A stretch of DNA of 64,000 nucleotides from contig JAICDD010000001.1 of assembly GCA_020063625.1 (NCBI GenBank), positions 124,001-188,000 of the forward strand. The letters run 5' to 3'. A model generated the notes under the pieces. It made no database searches. It saw only the letters and a list, made by a program, of their open reading frames with translations, and had not been told where the DNA came from. Each line of letters starts with the position of its first letter. Positions within the stretch are counted from its first letter, which is position 1. This document shows, one piece after another, positions 8,721 through 16,891 of this stretch. The position numbers and the translations under genes were made by a program. This DNA comes from Fusobacteriales bacterium (GTDB taxonomy: Bacteria; Fusobacteriota; Fusobacteriia; Fusobacteriales; Fusobacteriaceae).

Positions 8721-9803
8721 CTATCTACTCCTAGCTTTTCTTACATATAAAAACAGTGTAAATAATAAAAGTAGCATATTTGGTATAATCATAGCAATAC
8801 TTGGTTTAATATTTCCTTTTTGGGATATCATATAAAAAATATTAATAAGTGTAATATATATAAAAATTATAAATATACTTATTCCAAAACTTGCACCTTT
8901 TCCACTTCTATTATTATTTACAGATAAAATTACTCCTAATACTGATAATATTAATATCGAACTAGGTATATATAATTTTTTATACATTTCAAGCTCATAT
9001 TTAATTGTTTTTTTATTTTCTTGTTTTAAATATTTTACTTTTTTAAAAAGTTCTGTAATACTCATATTTTCAGGTTTTTCTACTGTTGTATTAAAATCTC
9101 CAAAAAAAGTATCAATTGGAATCTCTTGTTTTTCAAAATCCCCTTTTAATGCTAATTTCCCTTCTGAATTTACTTTATAAAAATTTGCATCTTCTAAATA
9201 CATTTTAGAATTTTCCCATTTAGCTTTTTTAGCTAAAATTACTTGTGGATAAATAGTGTCAGTTTCTTTTTTAAAAACTATTAAACTATCTGCTATTGTA
9301 CCACTTGGTTCTAAATGATTTATATAAACATTATAATCATTTATTCCTGTAATAAATATTTTTTCTTCTAATTGTACAGAAGGCTTTGTATAAGCTATTT
9401 TTCTAGAAATTTTTATAAGTTTTTCTCCCGAACGAGGTATTACACTTTGATGTAAAAAATATACAAAACACATAATGATAAATGCTAATAATAGCGTAGG
9501 TTTTATTATTCTTTTTAAACTTATACCTATTGATTCCATAGCTATTATTTCACTTGTTGTTGATAAAGAACTAAATGTTATCATTATCCCTAAAAAAACT
9601 CCCATAGGTATAGTTTCTGCAAAAATAGGAGGTAATGTATAAGATAAAAGTTCCAGTACATCTAGTACTGGTACACTTTTAACTAATATATTTTCCATCA
9701 TACTTACTAAAATATCTATTAAAAAAATAAAACTAAATAAGCTAATTCCAAAAATAATTGGTAATGTGAGCTCTTTATATATGTATTTATCTATTAGCTT
9801 CAT
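8721..9803 (-). CDS. lptF: LptF/LptG-family LPS export permease (first copy, LptF-like)
   Basis: 360 residues with the same 3+3 helix layout and a periplasmic domain from about 120 to 265. The coupling-helix region reads E-T-I-P-M-G-V-F-L-G-I-M-I-T-F-S-S-L. Paired with the next gene it gives the heterodimeric LPS flippase; the ATPase partner (lptB) and the bridge protein are encoded separately at 19,571-23,517 and the outer-membrane translocon at 32,387. Confidence 0.88.
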   Translation of the reverse strand: MKLIDKYIYKELTLPIIFGISLFSFIFLIDILVSMMENILVKSVPVLDVLELLSYTLPPIFAETIPMGVFLGIMITFSSLSTTSEIIAMESIGISLKRIIKPTLLLAFIIMCFVYFLHQSVIPRSGEKLIKISRKIAYTKPSVQLEEKIFITGINDYNVYINHLEPSGTIADSLIVFKKETDTIYPQVILAKKAKWENSKMYLEDANFYKVNSEGKLALKGDFEKQEIPIDTFFGDFNTTVEKPENMSITELFKKVKYLKQENKKTIKYELEMYKKLYIPSSILILSVLGVILSVNNNRSGKGASFGISIFIIFIYITLINIFYMISQKGNIKPSIAMIIPNMLLLLFTLFLYVRKARSR

Positions 9804-9806
9804 TAT

Positions 9807-10358
9807 CTATTTTCCCCTTTTATCAAGTGCTTCTTTTAATACTTTCTTTATCTCTTTTTCATCTGTATATTTTTTTACTGTATCTGATATTTCTTTTGGT
9901 ATCATTGGTAAAATAACATTTTGTGCTTTTGCGTATATTTTTGATATTCTACTACTATCTAATTGTTTTTCTACATTTTCTTGATATTTTGCAACAAAAG
10001 TAATTATAAACAATAAAAATATTGATAATATAATTCCTTTTATAATTCCAAGTATCATTCCTAATATTTTATCTAAACTTCCACTAACACTTTTAGTTAT
10101 AACAAATCTAAATAGTTTTAATACAAATCCAAATACTATATACACAGCTATAAAAAGTAAAGTATATACTATTGTACTAGCTATTCCTTTATCAACGCTA
10201 ACATTAAGTTTTGAATATACTATAGGTGTTAATTGTTTTGATATTACTATATTTAATCCTAAGAAAAATATTGATAATATCTCATAAATAATTCCTTTTC
10301 TATAACTAAGGAATGCAAAAACCAATAAAATAATAATAAACAATAGATCTAAATACAT
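9807..10358 (-). CDS. CvpA-family membrane protein
   Basis: 183 residues with four hydrophobic segments in the first 125 residues, including the family's S-V-S-G-S-L-D-K-I-L-G-M-I-L-G-I-I-K-G segment, and a charged tail. CvpA proteins are inner-membrane proteins linked to colicin V export and envelope stress in other bacteria; the molecular role is unsettled. It is 3 bp from lptF and likely co-transcribed. Confidence 0.85.
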   Translation of the reverse strand: MYLDLLFIIILLVFAFLSYRKGIIYEILSIFFLGLNIVISKQLTPIVYSKLNVSVDKGIASTIVYTLLFIAVYIVFGFVLKLFRFVITKSVSGSLDKILGMILGIIKGIILSIFLLFIITFVAKYQENVEKQLDSSRISKIYAKAQNVILPMIPKEISDTVKKYTDEKEIKKVLKEALDKRGK

Positions 10359-10367
10359 ATATACCTC

Positions 10368-11552
10368 CTATTTTTTATATACTCTTACCCATAAACATTT
10401 TAAATATAAAGTTTCTGGTATATGAAGAATCCATGGATGATCATCAGGTTGATAATTTACTCCTAGCACTTCTAATATTTGACCATTTTCTGAAGCTGCC
10501 ATTCTACTAGTTTCTATTAAATCTTGTAATGTTATATTATATGCACAAGTTATTACTCCTACTATACCACCATTTTTTACAATTTTAAAGCTATCTAAAC
10601 ATAAATTATAAAAGAAATCTCTTCCTTTTTTTCTCTCTGATTTCTTTTTAATAAGAGATGGTGGGTCTAATGTAATTACATCGTATTTTTCTCCACTTTT
10701 TACAATATCCTTTAAAACTTCAAAAGCATCTCCTTCAATAGTTTTAAATTCATTTTCAAAATTATTTAGCTTATAATTTTCATGACATAATTTTAATGCG
10801 TATTCATCTTTATCTATGGCAACTACTTTTTTACAGTCTTCTTTTAATGCTGCAATAGAAAATCCTCCACTAGACGAAAATACATCTAAAAATTTAGTGT
10901 CTTTATTTAAATATTTTCTTATAAACTTTCTTGATTCTCTTTGGTCTAAGAAAAATCCAGTCTTTTGACCATTTATAATATCTACAGTATATTTTAAGCC
11001 ATTATCTTGCATTATAATCTTATCTGGAATTTCGCCATAAATAATTCCTGTTTGTTCTCCTACTCCTTCTATAACTCTATTTTCTACATCTGACCTTTCA
11101 TAAATTCCTTTAGGTTTTACTATTTCTAGTATAGCTTTTATTATAATATCTTTATACTTTTCTATTCCCTCATTTCTAAATTGAACTGATAAATAACCAT
11201 CAAAATCATCAGCAATAAATCCAGGGATTCCATCCGCTTCTGCAAAAAATATTCTTTTAGAATTTGTTTCTTTATCTAAATACTTTCTTTTTTCATATGC
11301 TTCTTTAATTCTTTTATAAAAAAATTCATAATCTATATTCTCATTTTTTGTAGTAAGTACTCTAACTAAAATATTTGTATTATCATTTATATAGCCTTTA
11401 CCAATAAAATTTAACTTTTCATCACATACATCAACTATATCTCCTATACTATATTTACCCATTACTGCTTTTACTTCATCTTTAAATACATTTGGATAAA
11501 AATTTTTAATTTTTTTATCCTTATCTTTATTTAGTATTACTCTTGTAGCCAT
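10368..11552 (-). CDS. Class I SAM-dependent rRNA methyltransferase (RlmI/RlmK-like)
   Basis: 394 residues: an N-terminal PUA-like domain (about 1-75), a central region with F-F-L-D-Q-R-E-S-R, and a Rossmann methyltransferase domain with motif I D-V-F-S-S-S-G-G-F-S-I and motif IV T-L-D-P-P-S-L. This layout matches the YccW/RlmI family that methylates C5 of 23S rRNA cytosine. The exact target is inferred by family only. Confidence 0.88.
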   Translation of the reverse strand: MATRVILNKDKDKKIKNFYPNVFKDEVKAVMGKYSIGDIVDVCDEKLNFIGKGYINDNTNILVRVLTTKNENIDYEFFYKRIKEAYEKRKYLDKETNSKRIFFAEADGIPGFIADDFDGYLSVQFRNEGIEKYKDIIIKAILEIVKPKGIYERSDVENRVIEGVGEQTGIIYGEIPDKIIMQDNGLKYTVDIINGQKTGFFLDQRESRKFIRKYLNKDTKFLDVFSSSGGFSIAALKEDCKKVVAIDKDEYALKLCHENYKLNNFENEFKTIEGDAFEVLKDIVKSGEKYDVITLDPPSLIKKKSERKKGRDFFYNLCLDSFKIVKNGGIVGVITCAYNITLQDLIETSRMAASENGQILEVLGVNYQPDDHPWILHIPETLYLKCLWVRVYKK

Positions 11553-11575
11553 TTTATTCCTTTCTTATACTATAA

Positions 11576-12421
11576 TTATCCTATTATTACCATATTGTCT
11601 ATTCTTACGTATTTCCCACCAAATATTCTTTGTACATTTCCTTCTAACTCTATTTTTTTATAAATACTTATCTCTCTTCTTTCTTGATTTATAATTTTTC
11701 CAAGAACTATTGTTACTTTTTCATCAGTAAATAAACCACCTGTTGTTTTACTAATAACTTTTCCTATTACTAAAGAACCAGTTTTTGCTATACCCTCTAT
11801 ATCTTTTTCTAAGTTAAATTCTAATATTTCCCCAACTTCCAAAGAACCATAATTTCTAACCGTTCTTATTTCTATTACTCCTATTTCTCGTTTTAAGAAT
11901 TGTCCTTTTTTAATAAAATCTTTATCTGTTATAAGTAAATATGAATATATATCATTTATTCTATCTAATAATGCTTCTCCATTTTTTCTATCACTATAAA
12001 GATATTCTTCTATTTTTTCTATTCTAGTTTGAAGGTCTAGCTCTGAATCTCTTTCTTGAAATATATAATCTTCTAAATTATCTACTTTTGTATTTAAACT
12101 ATAATAGCTTCCATCTAAAAATACTAAGTCATATAGTTTTCTTTGTCTAATAAGTATATTATCATTACTTCTATTTCCTATTATTCTATCTTCTAAGAAA
12201 CCTATTCTATCTTCATAGCTCATTCCACTTGTTTCCATACTTATTCCTATTACTTTTTTCTCTAAATAATTAATTCCTTGAAATTTTGAATTATCAATAG
12301 ATTTTGTTTGTACAGGTGTGTTATTAGTAACTCCACCTTGTTTTACTGCAGTTTGTAAAGGAACATTATTAGTACAAGCTAAAACCACTAATCCTAATAC
12401 TAATAATAATATTTTTTTCAT
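11576..12421 (-). CDS. Putative lipoprotein with helical R-I-x-x-L-E repeats
   Basis: 281 residues. The signal sequence ends in the lipobox V-V-L-A-C with Cys16. From about residue 65 to 165 there are three to four related units of about 30-40 residues with the pattern R-I-x-x-L/I-E-x-x-L/I followed by a charged linker (D-R-I-G-F-L-E-D-R-I, K-V-D-N-L-E-D-Y-I, R-I-E-K-I-E-E-Y-L, R-I-N-D-I-Y-S-Y-L). The last 100 residues are beta-rich and glycine-containing. I do not recognise a named family. It starts where the BsuPI-like gene stops, so the two are probably co-translated and may act together in the envelope. Confidence 0.75.
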   Translation of the reverse strand: MKKILLLVLGLVVLACTNNVPLQTAVKQGGVTNNTPVQTKSIDNSKFQGINYLEKKVIGISMETSGMSYEDRIGFLEDRIIGNRSNDNILIRQRKLYDLVFLDGSYYSLNTKVDNLEDYIFQERDSELDLQTRIEKIEEYLYSDRKNGEALLDRINDIYSYLLITDKDFIKKGQFLKREIGVIEIRTVRNYGSLEVGEILEFNLEKDIEGIAKTGSLVIGKVISKTTGGLFTDEKVTIVLGKIINQERREISIYKKIELEGNVQRIFGGKYVRIDNMVIIG

Positions 12422-12924
12422 TAATTTTCCTCCTCTATTATCTCTATATCATAAGTATGCTTAATATCTAAATCTAAACTATATATAGTTATTTTATAAC
12501 TTCCACTTGTTATTTCTTCTTCAAAATTTGAGGATAAATCCCATTCATAGGATAATTTCAACTGTCCTCTTTGTGGTAATTTTATCTTTTTTGCTCTTTC
12601 TCTTTTATTATCCAATATATCACTTTTAAATACAACTTTATTATCTTTTTCTACTATAATATTAAATATATTTTTTCTGTTTATCTCTATAATTTTATCT
12701 TTTCTAGTAGTATTTTGTATACTTAAATTAAGTATTACAAAATTATCTTGAGTTATTTTTTTATTTCTTATTGTTGATGTTATTTTCAAACCATTTTTAT
12801 TAGTTGTATAAGAATACTTATGAACTGAAAAATAACTCTTTAAAAAAATAAACATAAATACAATAACTACTATATCTAAAAGTGTTATTAATTTTGAAGA
12901 AATCTTTAGTCTTTGAAATATCAT
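12421..12924 (-). CDS. Membrane-anchored protein with BsuPI-like domain
   Basis: 167 residues. One membrane segment lies at about 15-32, followed by an extracytoplasmic beta-sandwich-like domain: L-N-L-S-I-Q-N-T-T near residue 70, a K-x-x-Y-E-W-D segment and S-G-S-Y-K-I-T near the end. These resemble the BsuPI (intracellular proteinase inhibitor-like) domain pattern of N-x-T, W-x and G-x-Y blocks. Function unknown. It overlaps the end of alr by 4 bp and abuts the repeat lipoprotein. Confidence 0.65.
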   Translation of the reverse strand: MIFQRLKISSKLITLLDIVVIVFMFIFLKSYFSVHKYSYTTNKNGLKITSTIRNKKITQDNFVILNLSIQNTTRKDKIIEINRKNIFNIIVEKDNKVVFKSDILDNKRERAKKIKLPQRGQLKLSYEWDLSSNFEEEITSGSYKITIYSLDLDIKHTYDIEIIEEEN

Positions 12925-13982
12925 AAATATACCCTCTTAACTCTTTTTGATAAAGATGTCAATAATTCATATGGTATAGTATCTATCATATTAGCTAATT
13001 CAACTATATTTTCATCATATATTATTACTTCATCACCTAATTTTACTTTATCTATAATTGAACTATCTATACTTACCATAAATTGATCCATACATACTAA
13101 TCCTACTATTTTACATTTTACATTATGTATTTTCACATATCCTTTATTTGAAAAAGCTCTTTTTACTCCATCAGCATACCCCGCTGATATAGTAGCTATT
13201 AACTCTCCTTCTTTAGCTAGATACTTTTTCATATATGATATATATCTTGGTTTATCTATTTTTTTTAAATGCACTATTCTAGATTTAAATTTTAATACAT
13301 TTTTCAAATCTAATTTTTTGTTAGTTGTATTTATTCCATAAAGTGCTATTCCTGGTCTTATTAAATTACAATTTATTTTATCTAAATAATTAATCATTCC
13401 TGCACTATTTGATATATGTTTATATTTTACATCTATATTTTTTGTTAATCTCTCAAATTCATTTAATTGATTCATTGTATATTCTTTTTCCTCTTCTACA
13501 TCTGCAACAGAAAAATGAGAATATACACCCTCAATTTTAGCTATTTTAGTTTTTTTTATATAATTATAAGCCTCTAAAAAACTTTCTGGAAAAAAACCTC
13601 TTCTTCCCATACCTGTGTCTATTGCTATATGTATTTTAGGATAAATTTTAGTTTTTTCTATATTTTTTATATCGTCAAAAGATGCTACTGTAATACTTAT
13701 ATTATATTTTATAATATCGTCATATTCATCACTAAGTATACACCCTAATATTAAAATATCATCTTCTATACCATTTTTTCTAAGTTCTATTGCTTCTTCA
13801 ACTGACGCTACTCCAAATATTTTTATCCCATTTTTTTTTAAAACTTTAGATATTTCTACTACTCCATGTCCATATGCATCAGCTTTTAATATCCCTAGTA
13901 TATCTTTATTATTTGAAATTTTTTTTATTAAATTAATATTATGCTCTAAATTTTTAATATCTATTTCAGCCCAAGCTCTCAT
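12921..13982 (-). CDS. alr: Alanine racemase
   Basis: 353 residues. The PLP lysine lies in I-L-K-A-D-A-Y-G-H-G (Lys33), the phosphate-binding R-P-G-I-A-L-Y-G is near residue 218, and the second catalytic tyrosine is in S-A-G-Y-A-D-G. C-M-D-Q-F-M-V follows. It supplies D-alanine for peptidoglycan. It is the first gene of the leftward series that ends with rodA. Confidence 0.96.
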   Translation of the reverse strand: MRAWAEIDIKNLEHNINLIKKISNNKDILGILKADAYGHGVVEISKVLKKNGIKIFGVASVEEAIELRKNGIEDDILILGCILSDEYDDIIKYNISITVASFDDIKNIEKTKIYPKIHIAIDTGMGRRGFFPESFLEAYNYIKKTKIAKIEGVYSHFSVADVEEEKEYTMNQLNEFERLTKNIDVKYKHISNSAGMINYLDKINCNLIRPGIALYGINTTNKKLDLKNVLKFKSRIVHLKKIDKPRYISYMKKYLAKEGELIATISAGYADGVKRAFSNKGYVKIHNVKCKIVGLVCMDQFMVSIDSSIIDKVKLGDEVIIYDENIVELANMIDTIPYELLTSLSKRVKRVYL

Positions 13983-14010
13983 TAATTTGTATCCCTCTTT
14001 CTTTAATTAT

Positions 14011-14056
14011 CTTGCTTTTTAGTATATTTTTCTAAAAAAACATACTAAAAAGCAAG
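14011..14056. promoter_or_regulatory. 15-bp palindrome over the presumed alr promoter
   Basis: CTTGCTTTTTAGTAT (14011-14025) and its exact complement ATACTAAAAAGCAAG (14042-14056) flank 16 nt. On the minus strand the inner arm contains TATACT, a plausible -10 for alr. The outer arm shares GCAAG with the terminator of the upstream operon, so the two hairpins exclude each other. Could be an operator, an RNA 5' hairpin or chance terminator reuse. Confidence 0.5.
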
Positions 14057-14080
14057 CGAGAGAAAAACTCTCTTGCCTGC
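14050..14080 (-). terminator. Terminator of the alaS-secDF-wHTH operon
   Basis: On the minus strand GCAAGAGAG - TTTTT - CTCTCGCTTGC is followed by TTTTT. The stem has a 2-nt bulge. It follows the stop of the small wHTH gene. Confidence 0.7.
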
Positions 14081-14082
14081 TT

Positions 14083-14289
14083 TTATTTTAAGTAAAATTT
14101 AGTTCCTCTTCCAACTATTTCATAATTTAACTTATCTTCTTTTATAAGCCAACCTATAGCTAATAAAACCTCATCTCTTTTAAGTTTTGTTGATTTTTCT
14201 AATTCACTAATAGATTGTTTTGGCTTATCTGCTAAATTTTGCCATATTATCCCTGCATTTTTCCCTATCATTTCAAACGAATACTTCAA
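14083..14289 (-). CDS. Small winged-helix protein (DUF2582 type)
   Basis: 68 residues, a single winged helix-turn-helix: N-A-G-I-I-W-Q-N-L near residue 10, then S-I-S-E-L-E-K-S-T and an A-I-G-W-L-I-K-E-D-K-L wing-proximal helix. This matches the short DUF2582 family, in which no ligand or target is established to my knowledge. It is the last gene after secF (24 bp) and may be a DNA-binding regulator. Confidence 0.8.
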   Translation of the reverse strand: MKYSFEMIGKNAGIIWQNLADKPKQSISELEKSTKLKRDEVLLAIGWLIKEDKLNYEIVGRGTKFYLK

Positions 14290-14313
14290 TATAATCCCTC
14301 CCTTTTTTGCTTA

Positions 14314-15195
14314 CTAAGCTTTTATTTTTTTATTTTTCTCTAATACATATACTAATGGACTTGCTACAAAAATAGATGAATATGTCCCTGATATTATTCC
14401 TATTAGTAATGTAGTAATAAATGTTTGTAAGCTTGCTCCTCCAAATAAAAGAATTGCAAGTACTGCTAAGAAAGTAGTTAATGAAGTATTTATTGATCTT
14501 ACCATTACATCATTTATACTTTCATCAATTATATCTCCTAATTCTCTTGCTTTATTTCTTCTATATACCTCTCTTATTCTATCAAATACAACTATTGTAT
14601 CATTTATAGAATATCCTAATATTGTAAGAACTGCTGCTATAAATGGTGTGTTTACTTCATAATTTAAAAGTGCTATTCCACCTACAGCTATAATTACATC
14701 ATGTAAAAGGGCAAGTATTGCTGCAATTGCAAAAATAAATTCAAATCTAAAAGTAATATATATAACTATTAATATTGACCCTATTATAAGTGCTGATATT
14801 GCACTTGTTTTTAATTCTTTTCCTATTGTTGCTCCTACTTTATCTACTTTTAATAAATCAAATTTTGAATATTTTTCTTCTAATTTTGTAAGTAATGAAT
14901 TTGTTTCTTGTTCTGATAATTCAGGCACTCTAATAATAACAGAATTATCATCAGCAATTTGAACTTTTCTACTTGTAGAAGATACTTGAGATATTTCAGT
15001 TGAAATTTCATCAAATACACTATTAAGTTCTTTTAAATCTGCTTGTTTTTCAAATTTTACTTGTACTAAACTTCCACCTGTAAAATCTATTCCTAAATTT
15101 AAACCTTTTATTATTCCTATTAATGCTATAATTATTAAAAATGCTGAAAAACCTAACCATAATTTTGTTTTGTTAATAATTTCTAGTCTTTTCAA
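14314..15195 (-). CDS. secF: Protein-export membrane protein SecF
   Basis: 293 residues, six helices with one periplasmic domain. The motif G-I-D-F-T-G-G follows the first helix and later Y-S-I-N-D-T-I-V-V-F-D-R-I-R-E is the conserved cytoplasmic-side signature. With SecD it uses the ion gradient to pull exported proteins across the inner membrane. Directly follows secD (2-bp gap). Confidence 0.96.
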   Translation of the reverse strand: MKRLEIINKTKLWLGFSAFLIIIALIGIIKGLNLGIDFTGGSLVQVKFEKQADLKELNSVFDEISTEISQVSSTSRKVQIADDNSVIIRVPELSEQETNSLLTKLEEKYSKFDLLKVDKVGATIGKELKTSAISALIIGSILIVIYITFRFEFIFAIAAILALLHDVIIAVGGIALLNYEVNTPFIAAVLTILGYSINDTIVVFDRIREVYRRNKARELGDIIDESINDVMVRSINTSLTTFLAVLAILLFGGASLQTFITTLLIGIISGTYSSIFVASPLVYVLEKNKKIKA

Positions 15196-15197
15196 TT

Positions 15198-16418
15198 TTA
15201 TTTCCCCCTAACACCAAAGAATTTCGGATTTTTTATATTAGTATAAAGAACAAGTACTTTTAACATAAATCTAGTTGCTGTAATAGCTGTAAACATTGAT
15301 GCAAGTATACCTATTGTTAATGTAACAGCAAAACCTTTTACAGGTCCTGTACCTAGAGAAAATAAAATTGCTGTTATTATAAGAGTAGTAATATTTCCAT
15401 CTAAAATTGCAGAATATGCTTTTTTAAATCCATTTTCCACACCTTTTAAAATTGAATTTCCTACTCTTAATTCTTCTTTTATTCTTTCAAATATTATTAC
15501 ATTTGCATCTACTGCCATTCCTAATGTTAATATAAGTCCAGCTATTCCAGGTAATGTAAGTGTTGAATCAAAATAATTTAATGTACCAAATATAATTACT
15601 CCACATATTACTAATGCTACATCTGCTATAAGTCCTGGTAATCTATAGAAAATTGCCATAAATGCCATTACCAATACTATTGCAATTATTCCTGCTTTTT
15701 TACTTTGAGCTATTGATTCATCTCCTAAAGTTGCTCCTACTGTTCTTGTTTCTAATATTTCTGCTTTTACAGGTAATGCACCTGCATTAAGTAAAGTTTT
15801 TAAACTTTTAGCAGATTCTATAGTATAGTTTCCTGATATTGTTCCTTTTCCACCAGGAATCTCACTTTGAATTGTTGGAGCAGTTTGAATTTCTCCATCA
15901 AGTGTAATAGCTAATTGTCTTCCTATATTATTTCTTGTTAGTTCAGCAAATTTTTTAGCTCCTTCTACTGTTAACTCAAATACTATTTGAGGTCTTCCTA
16001 AATTATCATAACTAACATCTGCTTGTTTTAAATCTTTTCCATTTACTCCTGTTTCTGTTAATGAACCATCAGATTCTACTAATTTAAATTCTAAAAATGC
16101 TGTTTTACCTATTGTTTCTATTGCTTTTTGAGTGTCTTTAACTCCAGGAAGTTCTATTATTACTCTTTTATCTCCTGATTTTTGTACTACTGCTTCTGAT
16201 ACTCCAAATCCGTTTACCCTTCTCTCTAAAACTTCTACCAATCTGTCCATATCATCTGAAGTTATAGTTTTTCCATCTTCAGCTACTGCTTCCATTACTA
16301 CATATGCTCCGCCTTTTAAATCTAATCCCATTTTTACTGGCTTTTTAAAAGCAAAATATGCAGCACCTAACAGAACTATTAAAATAATAACAAAATCAAA
16401 TACTAAATTCTTTTTCAT
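15198..16418 (-). CDS. secD: Protein-export membrane protein SecD
   Basis: 406 residues, the short form seen outside proteobacteria. D-L-K-G-G follows helix 1, P1-type periplasmic sequences include R-R-V-N-G-F-G-V-S-E and I-E-L-P-G-V, and M-A-V-D-A-N-V-I-I-F-E-R-I-K-E is the TM4-5 signature. Works as a complex with SecF. Confidence 0.96.
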   Translation of the reverse strand: MKKNLVFDFVIILIVLLGAAYFAFKKPVKMGLDLKGGAYVVMEAVAEDGKTITSDDMDRLVEVLERRVNGFGVSEAVVQKSGDKRVIIELPGVKDTQKAIETIGKTAFLEFKLVESDGSLTETGVNGKDLKQADVSYDNLGRPQIVFELTVEGAKKFAELTRNNIGRQLAITLDGEIQTAPTIQSEIPGGKGTISGNYTIESAKSLKTLLNAGALPVKAEILETRTVGATLGDESIAQSKKAGIIAIVLVMAFMAIFYRLPGLIADVALVICGVIIFGTLNYFDSTLTLPGIAGLILTLGMAVDANVIIFERIKEELRVGNSILKGVENGFKKAYSAILDGNITTLIITAILFSLGTGPVKGFAVTLTIGILASMFTAITATRFMLKVLVLYTNIKNPKFFGVRGK

Positions 16419-16448
16419 GCTTGCCTCCTAATTGTATTATAATAAAAT

Positions 16449-16868
16449 TTATTTTTTACTATCTAAAAATGTTTGTAAAATAATTGCTGCAGCTACTTTA
16501 TCTACAACTTTTCTTTTTTCTTTTGCTCCTTTTTTATTCATAGCAGTAAGTGCTTTATCAGCACTTACTGTTGAATATCTTTCATCTATTTCTATTATTT
16601 CTAAATTATTCATCTCTTTTTTTAGTTTAGATATAAACTCTCTAACTTTTTCAGCTTGTCTTTTTTCACTTCCATCTAAACTTTTAGGTATTCCTACAAC
16701 TATAGATGATATGTTTTCTGTTTGTAATATCTCTTTTATTCTTTTTACTGCTTTTGTTTTTCTTCTATCTATTACCTCATATGGTGTAGCTGTAATACCT
16801 AAAATATCCGACTTTGCTACTCCTATTCTTACATCTCCCACATCAAGAGATAAATATTTTTTATACAT
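16449..16868 (-). CDS. ruvX: Putative pre-16S rRNA nuclease / Holliday junction resolvase-like RuvX (YqgF)
   Basis: 139 residues with the RNase H-fold motifs S-L-D-V-G-D-V-R-I-G-V-A (start), V-V-G-I-P-K-S-L-D-G-S (middle) and D-E-R-Y-S-T (catalytic acid region). YqgF proteins trim the 5' end of 16S rRNA in E. coli. It lies between alaS and secD, consistent with the common alaS-yqgF pairing. Confidence 0.93.
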   Translation of the reverse strand: MYKKYLSLDVGDVRIGVAKSDILGITATPYEVIDRRKTKAVKRIKEILQTENISSIVVGIPKSLDGSEKRQAEKVREFISKLKKEMNNLEIIEIDERYSTVSADKALTAMNKKGAKEKRKVVDKVAAAIILQTFLDSKK

Positions 16869-16891
16869 TTTTTTATCCTTTTCTTATTTTA

